A stretch of DNA of 64,000 nt, from positions 48,634 through 112,633 of the forward strand of contig NZ_JAINVZ010000024.1 of assembly GCF_019890615.1 (NCBI RefSeq), given 5' to 3'. Positions 37,235 through 46,739 of this stretch are shown one piece after another. The notes under the pieces were generated by a model. It was not told the origin of the DNA. It saw only the letters and a list, made by a program, of their open reading frames with translations, and made no database searches. Source of the stretch: Streptantibioticus parmotrematis (GTDB taxonomy: Bacteria; Actinomycetota; Actinomycetes; Streptomycetales; Streptomycetaceae). Within the stretch, counting starts at the first letter, position 1. Every line of letters begins with the position of its first letter. Both the position numbers and the translations under genes were made by a program.

Positions 37235-38749
37235 ATGTCGGACACCTCGCGGCTTCGCCCCAGCACGGATACGGATACCGGCCCGATGAACGCCCCGGGC
37301 CGTCTCCAGCCCACCACCCCCGCGGCCCGCGCCGCCGGGGACATCGGCGCGGGCACGGCGCTGCTCGGCGCGCTCACGCCGATGCTGCGTGAATGGCTGC
37401 CCGGGCAGCGGTGGTTCGCCGGCAAGGGGCGCCCGATCGACGGGCTGGCCCTGCGCAGCGCGGTCGAGGTGCTGCCGTGCGACGGGCGCCTGGGCACCCC
37501 GGGCCTGCTCCATCTGCTCCTGGAGGTCCAGCAGCCGGGCGGCACCCCGGACTGCTACCAACTGCTGCTGGGTACCCGCGAGGTGCTGCCGCCGTCGCTG
37601 GTGCCCGCGCTGCTGGGCCGGGCGCAGGACGGTCCGCTGGCGGGGCTGACGGTCTACGAGGCGCTGCACGACCAGCGGCTGACCGGGCTACTGCTGGAGC
37701 GGCTGCGCTCCCCCGGCCGCACCGGGCCGCTGCGCTTCAGCGCCGAGCCGGGCACCACGCTGCCCGCCGGGCTGGCGCCGAGGCTGTCGACGGCCGAGCA
37801 GTCCAACTCCTCGGTGGTGTACGGCGATACGTTCATCCTGAAGCTGTTCCGGCGGGTCTCCCCCGGCGCCAACCCGGACCTGGAGCTGTCACTCGCCCTG
37901 GCGCGGTCCGGGTCGCGACGGGTGGCCGAGCCGGTCGCCTGGTTCGAGGCGGTGGGCCTGTACGACGAGCCGGCGACCCTCGGACTGCTCCAGCGCTTCC
38001 TGCCCGGCTCGGTCGACGGCTGGACGCTGGCGCTGCGGGCGCTGGACGCGGGCCGAGGCGCCGCCGGGGACGGTCGACCGGCGGACGTGGGCGGCGACTT
38101 CACCCCGCACGCGCACGCCCTCGGGCAGGCCACCGCCGAGGTGCACACCGCGCTGGCCGACGCGCTGCCGACGACCGTGCTGACCGGGGCGCGCATCAGC
38201 CTGCTGGCGTCCGCGATGGCGGACCGGCTGGACGCGGCCACCCGCGCCGTGCCGCAGCTCGCGCCGTACTCGCGGGGCCTGCGCGGCGCCTTCGAGGACC
38301 TGGTCCACCTCGGGGACCGGGGCCTGACGCTGGCCGCCCAGCGCATCCACGGCGACCTGCACCTGGGGCAGGCGCTGCGCACGGCGGGCGGCGACTGGGT
38401 GCTGATCGACTTCGAGGGCGAACCGGCCCGCCCGCTGGCCGAGCGGCGCACCCCGCGTCCCGCGGTGCAAGACATCGCGGGCATGCTGCGCTCCTTCGAC
38501 TACGCGGCCCGCCACCGCGATCCGGCCGACCCGGACGCGGCGGCCTGGGCGGAGGCCAACCGCGCCGCGTTCTGCGCCGGTTACGCCCGGCGCGCGGGCC
38601 GCGACCCGCGCGAGTCGGCGGTGCTGCTGCGCGCGTACGAGACCGACAAGGCGGTGTACGAGGTGCTGTACGAGGCCCGGCACCGGCCCGACTGGCTCCC
38701 CATCCCGATGGCCGCCGTCGAGCGGCTGGCCACCGCCCCGGCGCCGTGA
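37235..38749 (+). CDS. mak: Maltokinase
   Basis: 504 residues from ATG 37235 with GAGGAAAGGA upstream. Mak (Pep2) phosphorylates maltose to maltose-1-phosphate, the GlgE donor. The N-terminal cap has [19 protein letters not shown], and [21 protein letters not shown] is the ATP-binding part of the kinase lobe. The catalytic loop is [12 protein letters not shown], the metal site [30 protein letters not shown] and [23 protein letters not shown] are family-specific. It is intact, between treS and glgB, which completes the pathway. Confidence 0.96.
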   Translation: MSDTSRLRPSTDTDTGPMNAPGRLQPTTPAARAAGDIGAGTALLGALTPMLREWLPGQRWFAGKGRPIDGLALRSAVEVLPCDGRLGTPGLLHLLLEVQQPGGTPDCYQLLLGTREVLPPSLVPALLGRAQDGPLAGLTVYEALHDQRLTGLLLERLRSPGRTGPLRFSAEPGTTLPAGLAPRLSTAEQSNSSVVYGDTFILKLFRRVSPGANPDLELSLALARSGSRRVAEPVAWFEAVGLYDEPATLGLLQRFLPGSVDGWTLALRALDAGRGAAGDGRPADVGGDFTPHAHALGQATAEVHTALADALPTTVLTGARISLLASAMADRLDAATRAVPQLAPYSRGLRGAFEDLVHLGDRGLTLAAQRIHGDLHLGQALRTAGGDWVLIDFEGEPARPLAERRTPRPAVQDIAGMLRSFDYAARHRDPADPDAAAWAEANRAAFCAGYARRAGRDPRESAVLLRAYETDKAVYEVLYEARHRPDWLPIPMAAVERLATAPAP

Positions 38750-38841
38750 CCTCCCGCCGCCGGCCCACCGGCCCCACCGCCGCCCCGACCACGGCCACAA
38801 CGACCGCCACGACCGCCACGACGAATGAGGAGGGCCCGACC

Positions 38842-41232
38842 GTGACACCGCGCGAACACCCGCCCGTGACCAGGACGCAGACCGGCGCCGCGCCGGTGCC
38901 CGGCACGCAGCCGGAAGCCGCCGCGCGCGGTCAGGGCTCCGGCCGCCGCAGGCCCGCCTCCGGCACCGCACCGGTGGCGCCCACCACGCGGACGACCGGC
39001 TTCGGCGCGGGCTCCGGCGGTCCGGCCTCCGGAGCGGCCGCGCCGCCGCTGCCCGCCCCGCCCGCGCCCCCGCTCGACCAGGGCGACCGGGACCGCCTGC
39101 TGCGGGGCGAGCACCACGACCCGCACGGGCTGCTGGGGGCCCATCCGGTCGCGGACGGGATCGCGGTGCGGACGCTGAAGCCGGACGCGCGCGCCGTGGT
39201 CGTGGTGGTCGAGGACGGCGCGCGCTTCGCGCTGCGGGACGAGGGCGGCGGGCTGTTCGCCGGTGTCCTGCCGCCGGGTGACATCCCCGCGTACCGCCTG
39301 CTGGTCACGTACGACGGGGCACAGCACGAGACCGCGGACCCCTACCGCTTCCTGCCCGCGCTGGGCGAGCTGGACCTGCACCTGATCGGCGAGGGCCGGC
39401 ACGAGGAGCTGTGGACGGCGCTCGGGGCGCGGGTGATGACCCACCAGGGCGTCACCGGCACCCGGTTCGCCGTCTGGGCGCCCAACGCCCGGGGCGTGCG
39501 GGTCACCGGCGACTTCTGCTTCTGGGACGGCACCGGCAACCCGATGCGGTCGCTGGGCTCCTCCGGTGTGTGGGAGCTGTTCCTGCCGGGCGTCGGCGAG
39601 GGCACGCTGTACAAGTTCGAGATCACCGGCCCGGACGGCGAGCGGCGGATGAAGGCCGACCCGATGGCCCGGCGCACCGAGGTGCCGCCCGCGACCGCGT
39701 CTGTCGTCACCGCCGCGCACCACACCTGGCAGGACGAGGAGTGGATGGCGCACCGCGCCGACACCCCGGTGCACCGGGCGCCGTTCTCGGTCTACGAGGT
39801 CCACCTGCCGTCCTGGCGGCCCGGGCTGACCTACCGGGAGCTGGCCGAGCAACTGCCCGCGTACGTCAAGGACCTGGGCTTCACGCACGTGGAGCTGATG
39901 CCGGTCGCCGAGCACCCCTTCGGCGGCTCGTGGGGCTACCAGGTCACCTCCTACTACGCGCCGACCGCGCGGCTGGGCACCCCGGACGACTTCCGTCACC
40001 TGGTGGACGCGCTGCACCAAGCCGGGATCGGCGTGCTGATGGACTGGGTCCCGGCGCACTTCCCCAAGGACGACTGGGCGCTGGCCCGCTTCGACGGCAC
40101 CCCGCTGTACGAGCCGGGCGACCCGCGCCGCGCCGAGCACCCCGACTGGGGCACGCTCACCTTCGACGTCGGCCGCAGGGAGGTGCGCAACTTCCTGGTG
40201 GCCAACGCGGTCTACTGGTGCGAGGAGTTCCACATCGACGGCCTGCGGGTGGACGCGGTCGCCTCGATGCTCTACCTCGACTACTCGCGCGAGGACGGCC
40301 AGTGGTCGCCGAACGTGTACGGCGGCCGGGAGAACCTGGACGCGGTCGCGTTCCTCCAGGAGATGAACGCGACCGTCTACCGCCGCGACCCCGGCGTGGT
40401 CACCGTCGCCGAGGAGTCGACGGCGTGGGAGGGAGTCACCCGCGACACCGCCCACGGCGGCCTGGGCTTCGGCCTGAAGTGGAACATGGGCTGGATGCAC
40501 GACTCGCTCCAGTACGTGGCGCACGAGCCGGTGCACCGCAAGTACCACCACGGCGAGATGACGTTCTCCATGATCTACGCCTACTCGGAGAACTACGTGC
40601 TGCCGATCTCGCACGACGAGGTGGTGCACGGCAAGGGGGCGCTGGTCGACAAGATGCCCGGCGACTGGTGGCAGCGGCGCGCGACCCACCGCGCGTACCT
40701 GGCCTACATGTGGGCGCACCCGGGCAAGCAACTGCTGTTCATGGGGCAGGAGTTCGCGCAGGGCGCCGAGTGGTCGCACGACCACGGGCCGGACTGGTGG
40801 CTGCTGGACGAGACGTACTCGGCGGCCGGCGACCACCGCGGCGTGCGCGACCTGGTGCGCGACCTGAACCGTACGTACACCGGCACCCCGGCGCTGTGGC
40901 AGCGCGACACCGACCCGGACGGCTTCTCCTGGATCGACGGGGGCGCGGCCGAGGACAACGTCTTCTCCTTCGTGCGCCACGACACCGAGGGCGGGACGCT
41001 GCTGAGCGTCACCAACTTCTCGCCCGTCGTCCGGCCCGGCTACCGGGTCGGCGTGCCGGAGCCGGGCGGGGTGTGGACCGAGGTCCTCAACACCGACGAG
41101 GAGCGCTACGGCGGCAGCGGCGTCGGCAACCCCGAGCCGGTCAAGACCGAGCCGGTGGCGTGGAACGGCCGCGCGAACAGCGTCGAGCTGACCCTCCCGC
41201 CGCTGACGACCCTGTGGCTGCGGCCCGGGTGA
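38842..41232 (+). CDS. glgB: 1,4-alpha-glucan branching enzyme
   Basis: 796 residues from GTG 38842, with GAGGAGGGC upstream. It introduces alpha-1,6 branches into the glucan made by GlgE. The first ~80 residues are a Pro/Ala/Thr-rich extension. Then come an N1-type domain, CBM48 ([19 protein letters not shown]) and the GH13 barrel with the nucleophile Asp471 ([11 protein letters not shown]), acid/base Glu524 (TVAEESTAW) and [25 protein letters not shown] follows. The 53-residue Asp-Glu spacing equals that of E. coli GlgB. The 92-bp gap after mak holds short ACGACCGCC repeats. Confidence 0.97.
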   Translation: MTPREHPPVTRTQTGAAPVPGTQPEAAARGQGSGRRRPASGTAPVAPTTRTTGFGAGSGGPASGAAAPPLPAPPAPPLDQGDRDRLLRGEHHDPHGLLGAHPVADGIAVRTLKPDARAVVVVVEDGARFALRDEGGGLFAGVLPPGDIPAYRLLVTYDGAQHETADPYRFLPALGELDLHLIGEGRHEELWTALGARVMTHQGVTGTRFAVWAPNARGVRVTGDFCFWDGTGNPMRSLGSSGVWELFLPGVGEGTLYKFEITGPDGERRMKADPMARRTEVPPATASVVTAAHHTWQDEEWMAHRADTPVHRAPFSVYEVHLPSWRPGLTYRELAEQLPAYVKDLGFTHVELMPVAEHPFGGSWGYQVTSYYAPTARLGTPDDFRHLVDALHQAGIGVLMDWVPAHFPKDDWALARFDGTPLYEPGDPRRAEHPDWGTLTFDVGRREVRNFLVANAVYWCEEFHIDGLRVDAVASMLYLDYSREDGQWSPNVYGGRENLDAVAFLQEMNATVYRRDPGVVTVAEESTAWEGVTRDTAHGGLGFGLKWNMGWMHDSLQYVAHEPVHRKYHHGEMTFSMIYAYSENYVLPISHDEVVHGKGALVDKMPGDWWQRRATHRAYLAYMWAHPGKQLLFMGQEFAQGAEWSHDHGPDWWLLDETYSAAGDHRGVRDLVRDLNRTYTGTPALWQRDTDPDGFSWIDGGAAEDNVFSFVRHDTEGGTLLSVTNFSPVVRPGYRVGVPEPGGVWTEVLNTDEERYGGSGVGNPEPVKTEPVAWNGRANSVELTLPPLTTLWLRPG

Positions 41233-41255
41233 GCGGTAGGTTCCGGTAGGAACCT

Positions 41256-41290
41256 CCGAACCGGGTGCCGCTGACGGGGCGCCGGTTCGG
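41256..41290 (+). terminator. Hairpin after glgB
   Basis: CCGAACCGG (41256-41264) pairs with CCGGTTCGG (41282-41290). A smaller hairpin GGTTCC-GGTA-GGAACC lies just before it. Together they probably end the glgB transcript. Confidence 0.55.
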
Positions 41291-41338
41291 GGGTTCGCAC
41301 GGTACGTCACGCGCGGTGGTCGCCCGTACTCTGTCCGA

Positions 41339-42004
41339 ATGCCACCCCCCTTCGATCCTGTGGCCGCGAGACGCCTGCGCGAGCAACTTGGAATGTCACA
41401 CGCCAACATCTCCCATGGAATGTGGGCCTCTTACGGGCTGCGCATTCACCCCGCCACCGTGCTCGCCTGGGAGCGCGGCGAAGGTGCCCCCGACGAACGC
41501 GAACTGACCGCGCTGGCCGGTGCGTTGTGGTGTGCCCCGGCCGATCTGCTGGGACGGCCCACCACGTTGCGCGAGTGGCGCTGGGCGCGCGGGGTGACCT
41601 CCCCCGACCTCGCCCACCAACTCGGCATGCGGCGCGGCGACTACGAGCGCATGGAGGAGCGCGGGCGCTGGAGCGGCAACGTGCGGCAGAGCGCGCTGCT
41701 GGGCCAGCTGCTCGACATCCCGCTGCCGGACCTGCTGGCGGTCACCGGCCGCGCGGAGAAGCTCGCCGACCACCTGCGCTCGACCGCGAAGGTGCGCTGG
41801 CAGGCCTACGCGGGCCCGGTCTGCGCGATGGTGCCGCTGCCGCGCGAACGCGTGGAGGAGGCGCTGCGCCGGATCAACGAGGAGTACCACGCGCTGATGG
41901 CGTCCACCCTCAGCTGGAGCGCGTCGGCCCCGGCCGAGGACAAGAGCGGCCCGTACCTGGACGGCGTCCTCGACCGCTTCTGGACCCTGCTCGGCCTGAA
42001 CTGA
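41339..42004 (+). CDS. Helix-turn-helix DNA-binding protein
   Basis: 221 residues from ATG 41339. An XRE-like N-terminal region reads FDPVAARRLREQLGMSHANISHGM, IHPATVLAWERGEGAPDERELTALAGALWC. A second HTH-like stretch is LREWRWARGVTSPDLAHQLGMRRGDYERMEERGRWSGN. No ribosome site precedes the ATG; TACTCT lies seven bases before it, so the mRNA may be leaderless. The C-terminal half (AEKLADHLRSTAKVRWQAYAGP to FWTLLGLN) is helical and of unknown role. It sits between glgB and pfkA, converging on the latter. Control of sugar genes is a guess. Confidence 0.82.
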   Translation: MPPPFDPVAARRLREQLGMSHANISHGMWASYGLRIHPATVLAWERGEGAPDERELTALAGALWCAPADLLGRPTTLREWRWARGVTSPDLAHQLGMRRGDYERMEERGRWSGNVRQSALLGQLLDIPLPDLLAVTGRAEKLADHLRSTAKVRWQAYAGPVCAMVPLPRERVEEALRRINEEYHALMASTLSWSASAPAEDKSGPYLDGVLDRFWTLLGLN

Positions 42005-42044
42005 CGCCGTGCGCACGCGTCTTCGAGGGTGACGGGGCGCGCGC

Positions 42045-43070
42045 TCAGAAGACCGACTCCGCCTCCCGCATCCGGTCCGGCGGCACCCGCTTGAGCTCCG
42101 CGACCGCCTCCGCCAGCGGCACCCTCTCGATGCCGGTGCCGCGCAGCGCCGTCATCGTCCCGAACGCCCCCGCGTGCGCGGCCTCCACCGCGTGCCAGCC
42201 GAACCGGGTGGCCAGCACCCTGTCGTACGGCGTCGGCACGCCGCCGCGCTGGACGTGGCCGAGGATGACCGGCCGGGCCTCGGTGCCGAGTCTGCTCTCC
42301 AGTTCGGCGGCGAGCCGGTTGCCGATGCCGAAGAACCGCTCGTGGCCGAACTGGTCGACCGCGCCGCGCCCGTAGGCCATCGTGCCCTCGGCCGGGTGCG
42401 CGCCCTCGGCCACGCACACCACGGCGAACTTCTTGCGGCGCGAGAAGCGCTCGGTGACCATCGCGACCAGGTCGGCCGGGTCGAAGGGGCGCTCCGGGAC
42501 GCAGATGCCGTGCGCGCCGCCCGCCATGCCGGACTCCAGCGCGATCCACCCCGCGTGCCGTCCCATCACCTCCACCACCATCACCCGCTGGTGCGACTCG
42601 GCGGTGGTCTTCAGCCGGTCGATCGCCTCGGTGGCGACGGTGACGGCGGTGTCGAAGCCGAAGGTGCGGTCGGTGCCGCAGATGTCGTTGTCGATGGTCT
42701 TGGGCACCCCGACCACCGGCATGCCCGCGTCCGACAGCATCCTGGCGGCGGTCAGCGTGCCCTCGCCGCCGATCGGGATCAGCGCGTCCAGCCCGTAGGC
42801 GGTGGTGAGCTGCCGGGCGCCCTCGACGGCTTCGTGCAGCCGGGCGCGCTCCAGCCGGGAGGAGCCGAGGATGGTGCCGCCGAGCGCGAGGATGCCGCCC
42901 ACGTCGTCCAGGTCGAGCGGCCGGACGTGGCCTTCGAGCAGCCCCCGGAAACCGTCCTCGAACCCGATGACCTCGTCGCCGTGCGCGGCCACCCCGCGGT
43001 GCACCACCGAGCGGATGACCGCGTTCAGTCCGGGGCAGTCGCCGCCCGCGGTGAGGACTCCGATGCGCAT
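42045..43070 (-). CDS. pfkA: 6-phosphofructokinase, ATP-type
   Basis: 341 residues from ATG 43070. It phosphorylates fructose-6-phosphate. Conserved parts are GVLTAGGDCPGLNAVIR, LIPIGGEGTLTAA, VGVPKTIDNDICGTDRTFGFDTA, MVVEVMGRHAGWIALE and VILGHVQRGG. The base-specificity position equivalent to E. coli Gly104 is Gly (GEGT), which favours ATP, while position 124 is Lys (PKTID), as in pyrophosphate enzymes. This mixed pattern is known in actinomycete ATP-dependent PFKs. It is divergent from pta, with a 190-bp shared promoter region containing the 11-bp palindrome GTGCG-A-CGCAC. Confidence 0.95.
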   Translation of the reverse strand: MRIGVLTAGGDCPGLNAVIRSVVHRGVAAHGDEVIGFEDGFRGLLEGHVRPLDLDDVGGILALGGTILGSSRLERARLHEAVEGARQLTTAYGLDALIPIGGEGTLTAARMLSDAGMPVVGVPKTIDNDICGTDRTFGFDTAVTVATEAIDRLKTTAESHQRVMVVEVMGRHAGWIALESGMAGGAHGICVPERPFDPADLVAMVTERFSRRKKFAVVCVAEGAHPAEGTMAYGRGAVDQFGHERFFGIGNRLAAELESRLGTEARPVILGHVQRGGVPTPYDRVLATRFGWHAVEAAHAGAFGTMTALRGTGIERVPLAEAVAELKRVPPDRMREAESVF

Positions 43071-43260
43071 CCCGGTCGCCTCCCGCCGGCGTCTGCTCCC
43101 AGCCGCTCCCTGCCGATCCCTGCCGTCCGCGGCTGTTCACACCATATGAGAAGTTTGGGGCGGTGACGTGTGCGACGCACCCGCGACCCGGCGCGCGGCG
43201 CCCGATCGCGCGCGCTAGCGTCGAAAGGGACGTCAAGCCACGTCGAGGAGGAGAACGCGC

Positions 43261-45363
43261 GTGACGCGCAGCGTGTACATCACGGGCATCGGCAGAGGGG
43301 ACGGCCGTCAGGTCGTCGAGCTGGGGGTCATGGAACTGCTGACCCGGCAGGTGGACCGGGTGGGGGTGTTCCGCCCGCTGATGCACGGCGACGGCCCCGA
43401 CCGCCTCTTCGAGCTGCTGCGCGCCCGCTACCGGCTCTCCCAGGACCCGTCCACGGTCTACGGCATCGACTACGCCGAGGCGGCCGGGCTCCAGGCCGAG
43501 CGGGGCACCGACGAGCTGGTCTCCCTGCTGGTCGACCGCTTCCACGCGGTGGCCTCGCGGTACGAGGCGGTACTCGTGCTGGGCTCCGACTACCACGACA
43601 CCCAGCTGCCGGCCGAGCTGGCGCTCAACTCCCGGCTGGCCAACGAGTTCGGCGCCTCGCTGCTGCCCGTGGTCGGCGGCGTCGGGCAGGACGCCGACTC
43701 GATCGCCGCCGAGGTGCGCAACGCCCACCGTGCCTTCACCTCCTCCGGCTGCGACGTGCTGGCCATGATCGCCAACCGGGTGCCGCCGCAGGCCGCGAAG
43801 GACGCGGCCCAGCGGCTCACCGGACGCCTGCCGGTGCCGGTCTACGTGCTGCCCGAGGAGCCGTCGCTGTCGGCGCCGACGGTCGCGCAGGTCGTGCAGG
43901 CGCTCGGCGCCGACGTCCTGCTGGGCGACGACGCCGGGCTCGCCCGCAACGTGCTCGGCTTCGTCTTCGGCGGCGCGATGCTGCCCGCGTTCCTGCCCGC
44001 GCTGACGCCGGGCTGCCTGGTGATCACCCCCGGCGACCGCGCCGACCTGATCGTCGGCTCGCTCGCCGCGCACTCCGCGGGCTCGCCGCAGATCGCCGGG
44101 GTCCTGCTCACCCTGGACGAGCGCCCGGGCCCCGACATCATGGCGCTGGCCACCCGGCTCGCCCCCGGCACGCCGCTGATCGCGGTGCCCGGCGGCTCGT
44201 TCCCCACCGCCGCCGAGCTGTTCGGCCTGGAGGGCAAGCTGACGGCGGCCACCCCGCGCAAGGCGGAGACCGCGCTCGGCCTGTTCGAGCTGCACGTGGA
44301 CACCGCCGAGCTGACCGACCGGCTCTCGGTGGCCCGCAGCGGCCGGGTCACCCCGATGATGTTCGAGCACGAGCTGATCGAACGCGCCCGCTCCGACCGC
44401 CGCCACGTGGTCCTGCCCGAGGGTACCGAGGAACGCATCCTGCGCGCCGCCGAGGTGCTGCTGCGCCGCAACGTGTGCGACCTGACGCTGCTCGGCGACG
44501 AGCAGGTGATCCGCAGGCGGGCCGGGGAACTCGGCGTCAACCTCGGCCTGGACGCCACCGAGCACCACGGCGGCGCGATCGCCCGCGTCGTGGACCCGGT
44601 CACCTCGCCGCTGCGGGAGAACTTCGCCGAGCTGTACGCCAAGCTGCGCGCCCACAAGGGCATGACCGTGGAGATGGCGCACGACGTGGTCGCCGACGTC
44701 TCCTACTTCGGCACGCTGATGGTCCAGGAGGGCCTGGCCGACGGCATGGTCTCCGGCGCGGTGCACTCCACGGCGGCCACGATCCGCCCCGCGTTCGAGA
44801 TCATCAAGACCGCGCCGGACGCCTCGATCGTCTCCTCCGTCTTCTTCATGTGCCTGGCCGACCGGGTGCTGGTCTACGGCGACTGCGCGGTCAACCCCGA
44901 CCCCGACGACCGCCAGCTCGCCGACATCGCGCTGAAGTCCGCGGTCACCGCCGAGCGGTTCGGCGTGCGGCCGCGGGTGGCGATGCTGTCGTACTCCACC
45001 GGCACCTCGGGCACCGGCGCGGACGTCGACAAGGTCCGCAGGGCCACCGAGATCGTCCGCGAGCGCCGCCCCGACCTGCTGGTGGAGGGCCCGATCCAGT
45101 ACGACGCGGCGGTGGACGCGCAGGTGGCGGCCACGAAGCTGCCGGGCTCCGCGGTGGCCGGGCAGGCGACGGTGCTGATCTTCCCCGACCTCAACACCGG
45201 CAACAACACCTACAAGGCCGTCCAGCGCTCGGCCGGCGCGATCGCGGTCGGCCCGGTCCTCCAGGGCCTGCGCAAGCCGGTCAACGACCTGTCGAGAGGA
45301 GCCCTGGTCCAGGACATCGTGAACACGGTAGCCATCACAGCAATCCAGGCCCAGGGCAAGTGA
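43261..45363 (+). CDS. pta: Phosphate acetyltransferase
   Basis: 700 residues from GTG 43261, with CGAGGAGGAG upstream. It is the long form: an N-terminal P-loop-like/BioD-related domain (SVYITGIGRGDGRQVVELG), a middle DRTGG domain (about 205-320, MLPAFLPALTPGCLVITPGDRADLI) and the catalytic PTA_PTB domain from about 370 (MMFEHELIERARSDRRHVVLPEGTEERIL, VSGAVHSTAATIRPAFEIIKT, LIFPDLNTGNNTYKAVQRSAGA). It interconverts acetyl-CoA and acetyl phosphate. ackA follows 100 bp on, so the pair forms the acetate overflow route. The first P-loop position reads TGIGRGDG and appears degenerate. Confidence 0.96.
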   Translation: MTRSVYITGIGRGDGRQVVELGVMELLTRQVDRVGVFRPLMHGDGPDRLFELLRARYRLSQDPSTVYGIDYAEAAGLQAERGTDELVSLLVDRFHAVASRYEAVLVLGSDYHDTQLPAELALNSRLANEFGASLLPVVGGVGQDADSIAAEVRNAHRAFTSSGCDVLAMIANRVPPQAAKDAAQRLTGRLPVPVYVLPEEPSLSAPTVAQVVQALGADVLLGDDAGLARNVLGFVFGGAMLPAFLPALTPGCLVITPGDRADLIVGSLAAHSAGSPQIAGVLLTLDERPGPDIMALATRLAPGTPLIAVPGGSFPTAAELFGLEGKLTAATPRKAETALGLFELHVDTAELTDRLSVARSGRVTPMMFEHELIERARSDRRHVVLPEGTEERILRAAEVLLRRNVCDLTLLGDEQVIRRRAGELGVNLGLDATEHHGGAIARVVDPVTSPLRENFAELYAKLRAHKGMTVEMAHDVVADVSYFGTLMVQEGLADGMVSGAVHSTAATIRPAFEIIKTAPDASIVSSVFFMCLADRVLVYGDCAVNPDPDDRQLADIALKSAVTAERFGVRPRVAMLSYSTGTSGTGADVDKVRRATEIVRERRPDLLVEGPIQYDAAVDAQVAATKLPGSAVAGQATVLIFPDLNTGNNTYKAVQRSAGAIAVGPVLQGLRKPVNDLSRGALVQDIVNTVAITAIQAQGK

Positions 45364-45463
45364 ATCAACCTGAGGTGTGGGCAGTCGTGCCGCAGGGCGG
45401 CACGGGTGGGCACACCGACGACCACCGGCCCGCACCCGACAACGAGACCCCAGGACCCCGCCC

Positions 45464-46654
45464 GTGCCCCCATCCCACGTCCTAGTCCTCAACTCAGGCA
45501 GCAGCAGCCTGAAATACCAACTCCTCGACATGACCCGCGGCGAAACCGCCGCCGACCCCAACCCCGACCCCGACGCGGCCCCGGAAAGAAAAGCCACCGG
45601 CATCGTCGAGCACATCGGCGAGCCGACAGGCCCCGCCGACAACACCGAGGCCCTCGAGACCGTCGCGGACGAACTCGCCGCGCGGGGCGCGGGCCTGGAC
45701 TCCCCGGATCTCGCCGCGATCGCCCATCGCGTGGTCCACGGCGGCACCCGCTTCACCCGCCCGACGCTGATCACCGACGAGGTCGTCGCCGAGATCGAGA
45801 ACCTGATCCCGCTCGCCCCGCTGCACAACCCCGCCAACCTGACCGGCGTGCGCGTGGCGCGGCGGCTGCGCCCCGACCTGCCGCAGGTCGCCGTCTTCGA
45901 CACCGCGTTCCACTCGACGATGCCGCAGTCCGCCGCCCGGTACGCCATCGACCGCACGGTCGCCGACGAGTACGGCATCCGCCGCTACGGCTTCCACGGC
46001 ACCTCGCACGCCTACGTCTCCCGCCGCACCGCGCGCCTGCTGGGCAAGGACCCGTCCGAGGTCAACGTGATCGTGCTGCACCTGGGCAACGGCGCCTCCG
46101 CCTCCGCGGTGCGCGGCGGGGTGTGCGTGGACACCTCGATGGGCCTGACCCCGCTGGAGGGCCTGGTGATGGGCACCCGCTCCGGTGACCTCGACCCGGC
46201 GGTGATCTTCCACCTCACCCGGGTCGCGGGCCTGTCCCCGGACGAGGTGGACATCCTGCTGAACAAGCGCAGCGGCCTGCTCGGGCTGTGCGGGGACAAC
46301 GACATGCGCGAGATCGGCCGCCGCATCGCGGAGGGCGACGAGGCCGCGCACCTGGCGTTCGACGTCTACACGCACCGGCTGCGCAAGTACGTCGGCGCGT
46401 ACTGCGCGGTGCTCGGCCGGGTGGACGCGGTCGCGTTCACGGCCGGAGTGGGCGAGAATTCGGCCGCGGTGCGCGGGGCCGCCCTGGACGGCCTCGAACC
46501 CCTCGGCATCGAGATCGACGCGGTGCGCAATGCTGTGCGCGGCAGCGCGGAACGGCTGGTGTCCACCGACACCAGCCGGGTCGCGGTGGCCGTCGTCCCC
46601 ACCGACGAGGAACGGGAGATCGCCCAGCAGGCGTACTCGCTGGTCCGCCCTTAG
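45464..46654 (+). CDS. ackA: Acetate kinase
   Basis: 396 residues from GTG 45464 with AGGA eight bases upstream; the open frame before it is non-homologous. It converts acetyl phosphate and ADP to acetate and ATP. The ASKHA-fold signatures are VLVLNSGSSSLKYQLLD at the start, AHRVVHGG, FDTAFHSTMP, YGFHGTSHAYVSRR, VIVLHLGNGASASAV and TAGVGENSAAVR. It is downstream of pta and 85 bp before pyk. All catalytic segments are intact. Confidence 0.97.
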   Translation: MPPSHVLVLNSGSSSLKYQLLDMTRGETAADPNPDPDAAPERKATGIVEHIGEPTGPADNTEALETVADELAARGAGLDSPDLAAIAHRVVHGGTRFTRPTLITDEVVAEIENLIPLAPLHNPANLTGVRVARRLRPDLPQVAVFDTAFHSTMPQSAARYAIDRTVADEYGIRRYGFHGTSHAYVSRRTARLLGKDPSEVNVIVLHLGNGASASAVRGGVCVDTSMGLTPLEGLVMGTRSGDLDPAVIFHLTRVAGLSPDEVDILLNKRSGLLGLCGDNDMREIGRRIAEGDEAAHLAFDVYTHRLRKYVGAYCAVLGRVDAVAFTAGVGENSAAVRGAALDGLEPLGIEIDAVRNAVRGSAERLVSTDTSRVAVAVVPTDEEREIAQQAYSLVRP

Positions 46655-46739
46655 ACGTCCGCTCCCCGACAGCGGCCGGCCCGGAGCCGTTCTCCCCGAA
46701 TATTCCGGACCGGAACAAAATATCGATAGGATCGTCCAC

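Noticed and set aside
38760..38830. CRISPR-like short repeats in the mak-glgB gap
   Set aside because: The ACGACCGCC/ACGACCGCC repeats are about 9 bp with no spacers; simple low-complexity sequence.
41806..45978. A 1,390-codon minus-strand frame over pfkA and pta
   Set aside because: Out of frame with pfkA and antisense to pta and ackA; no recognisable domain.
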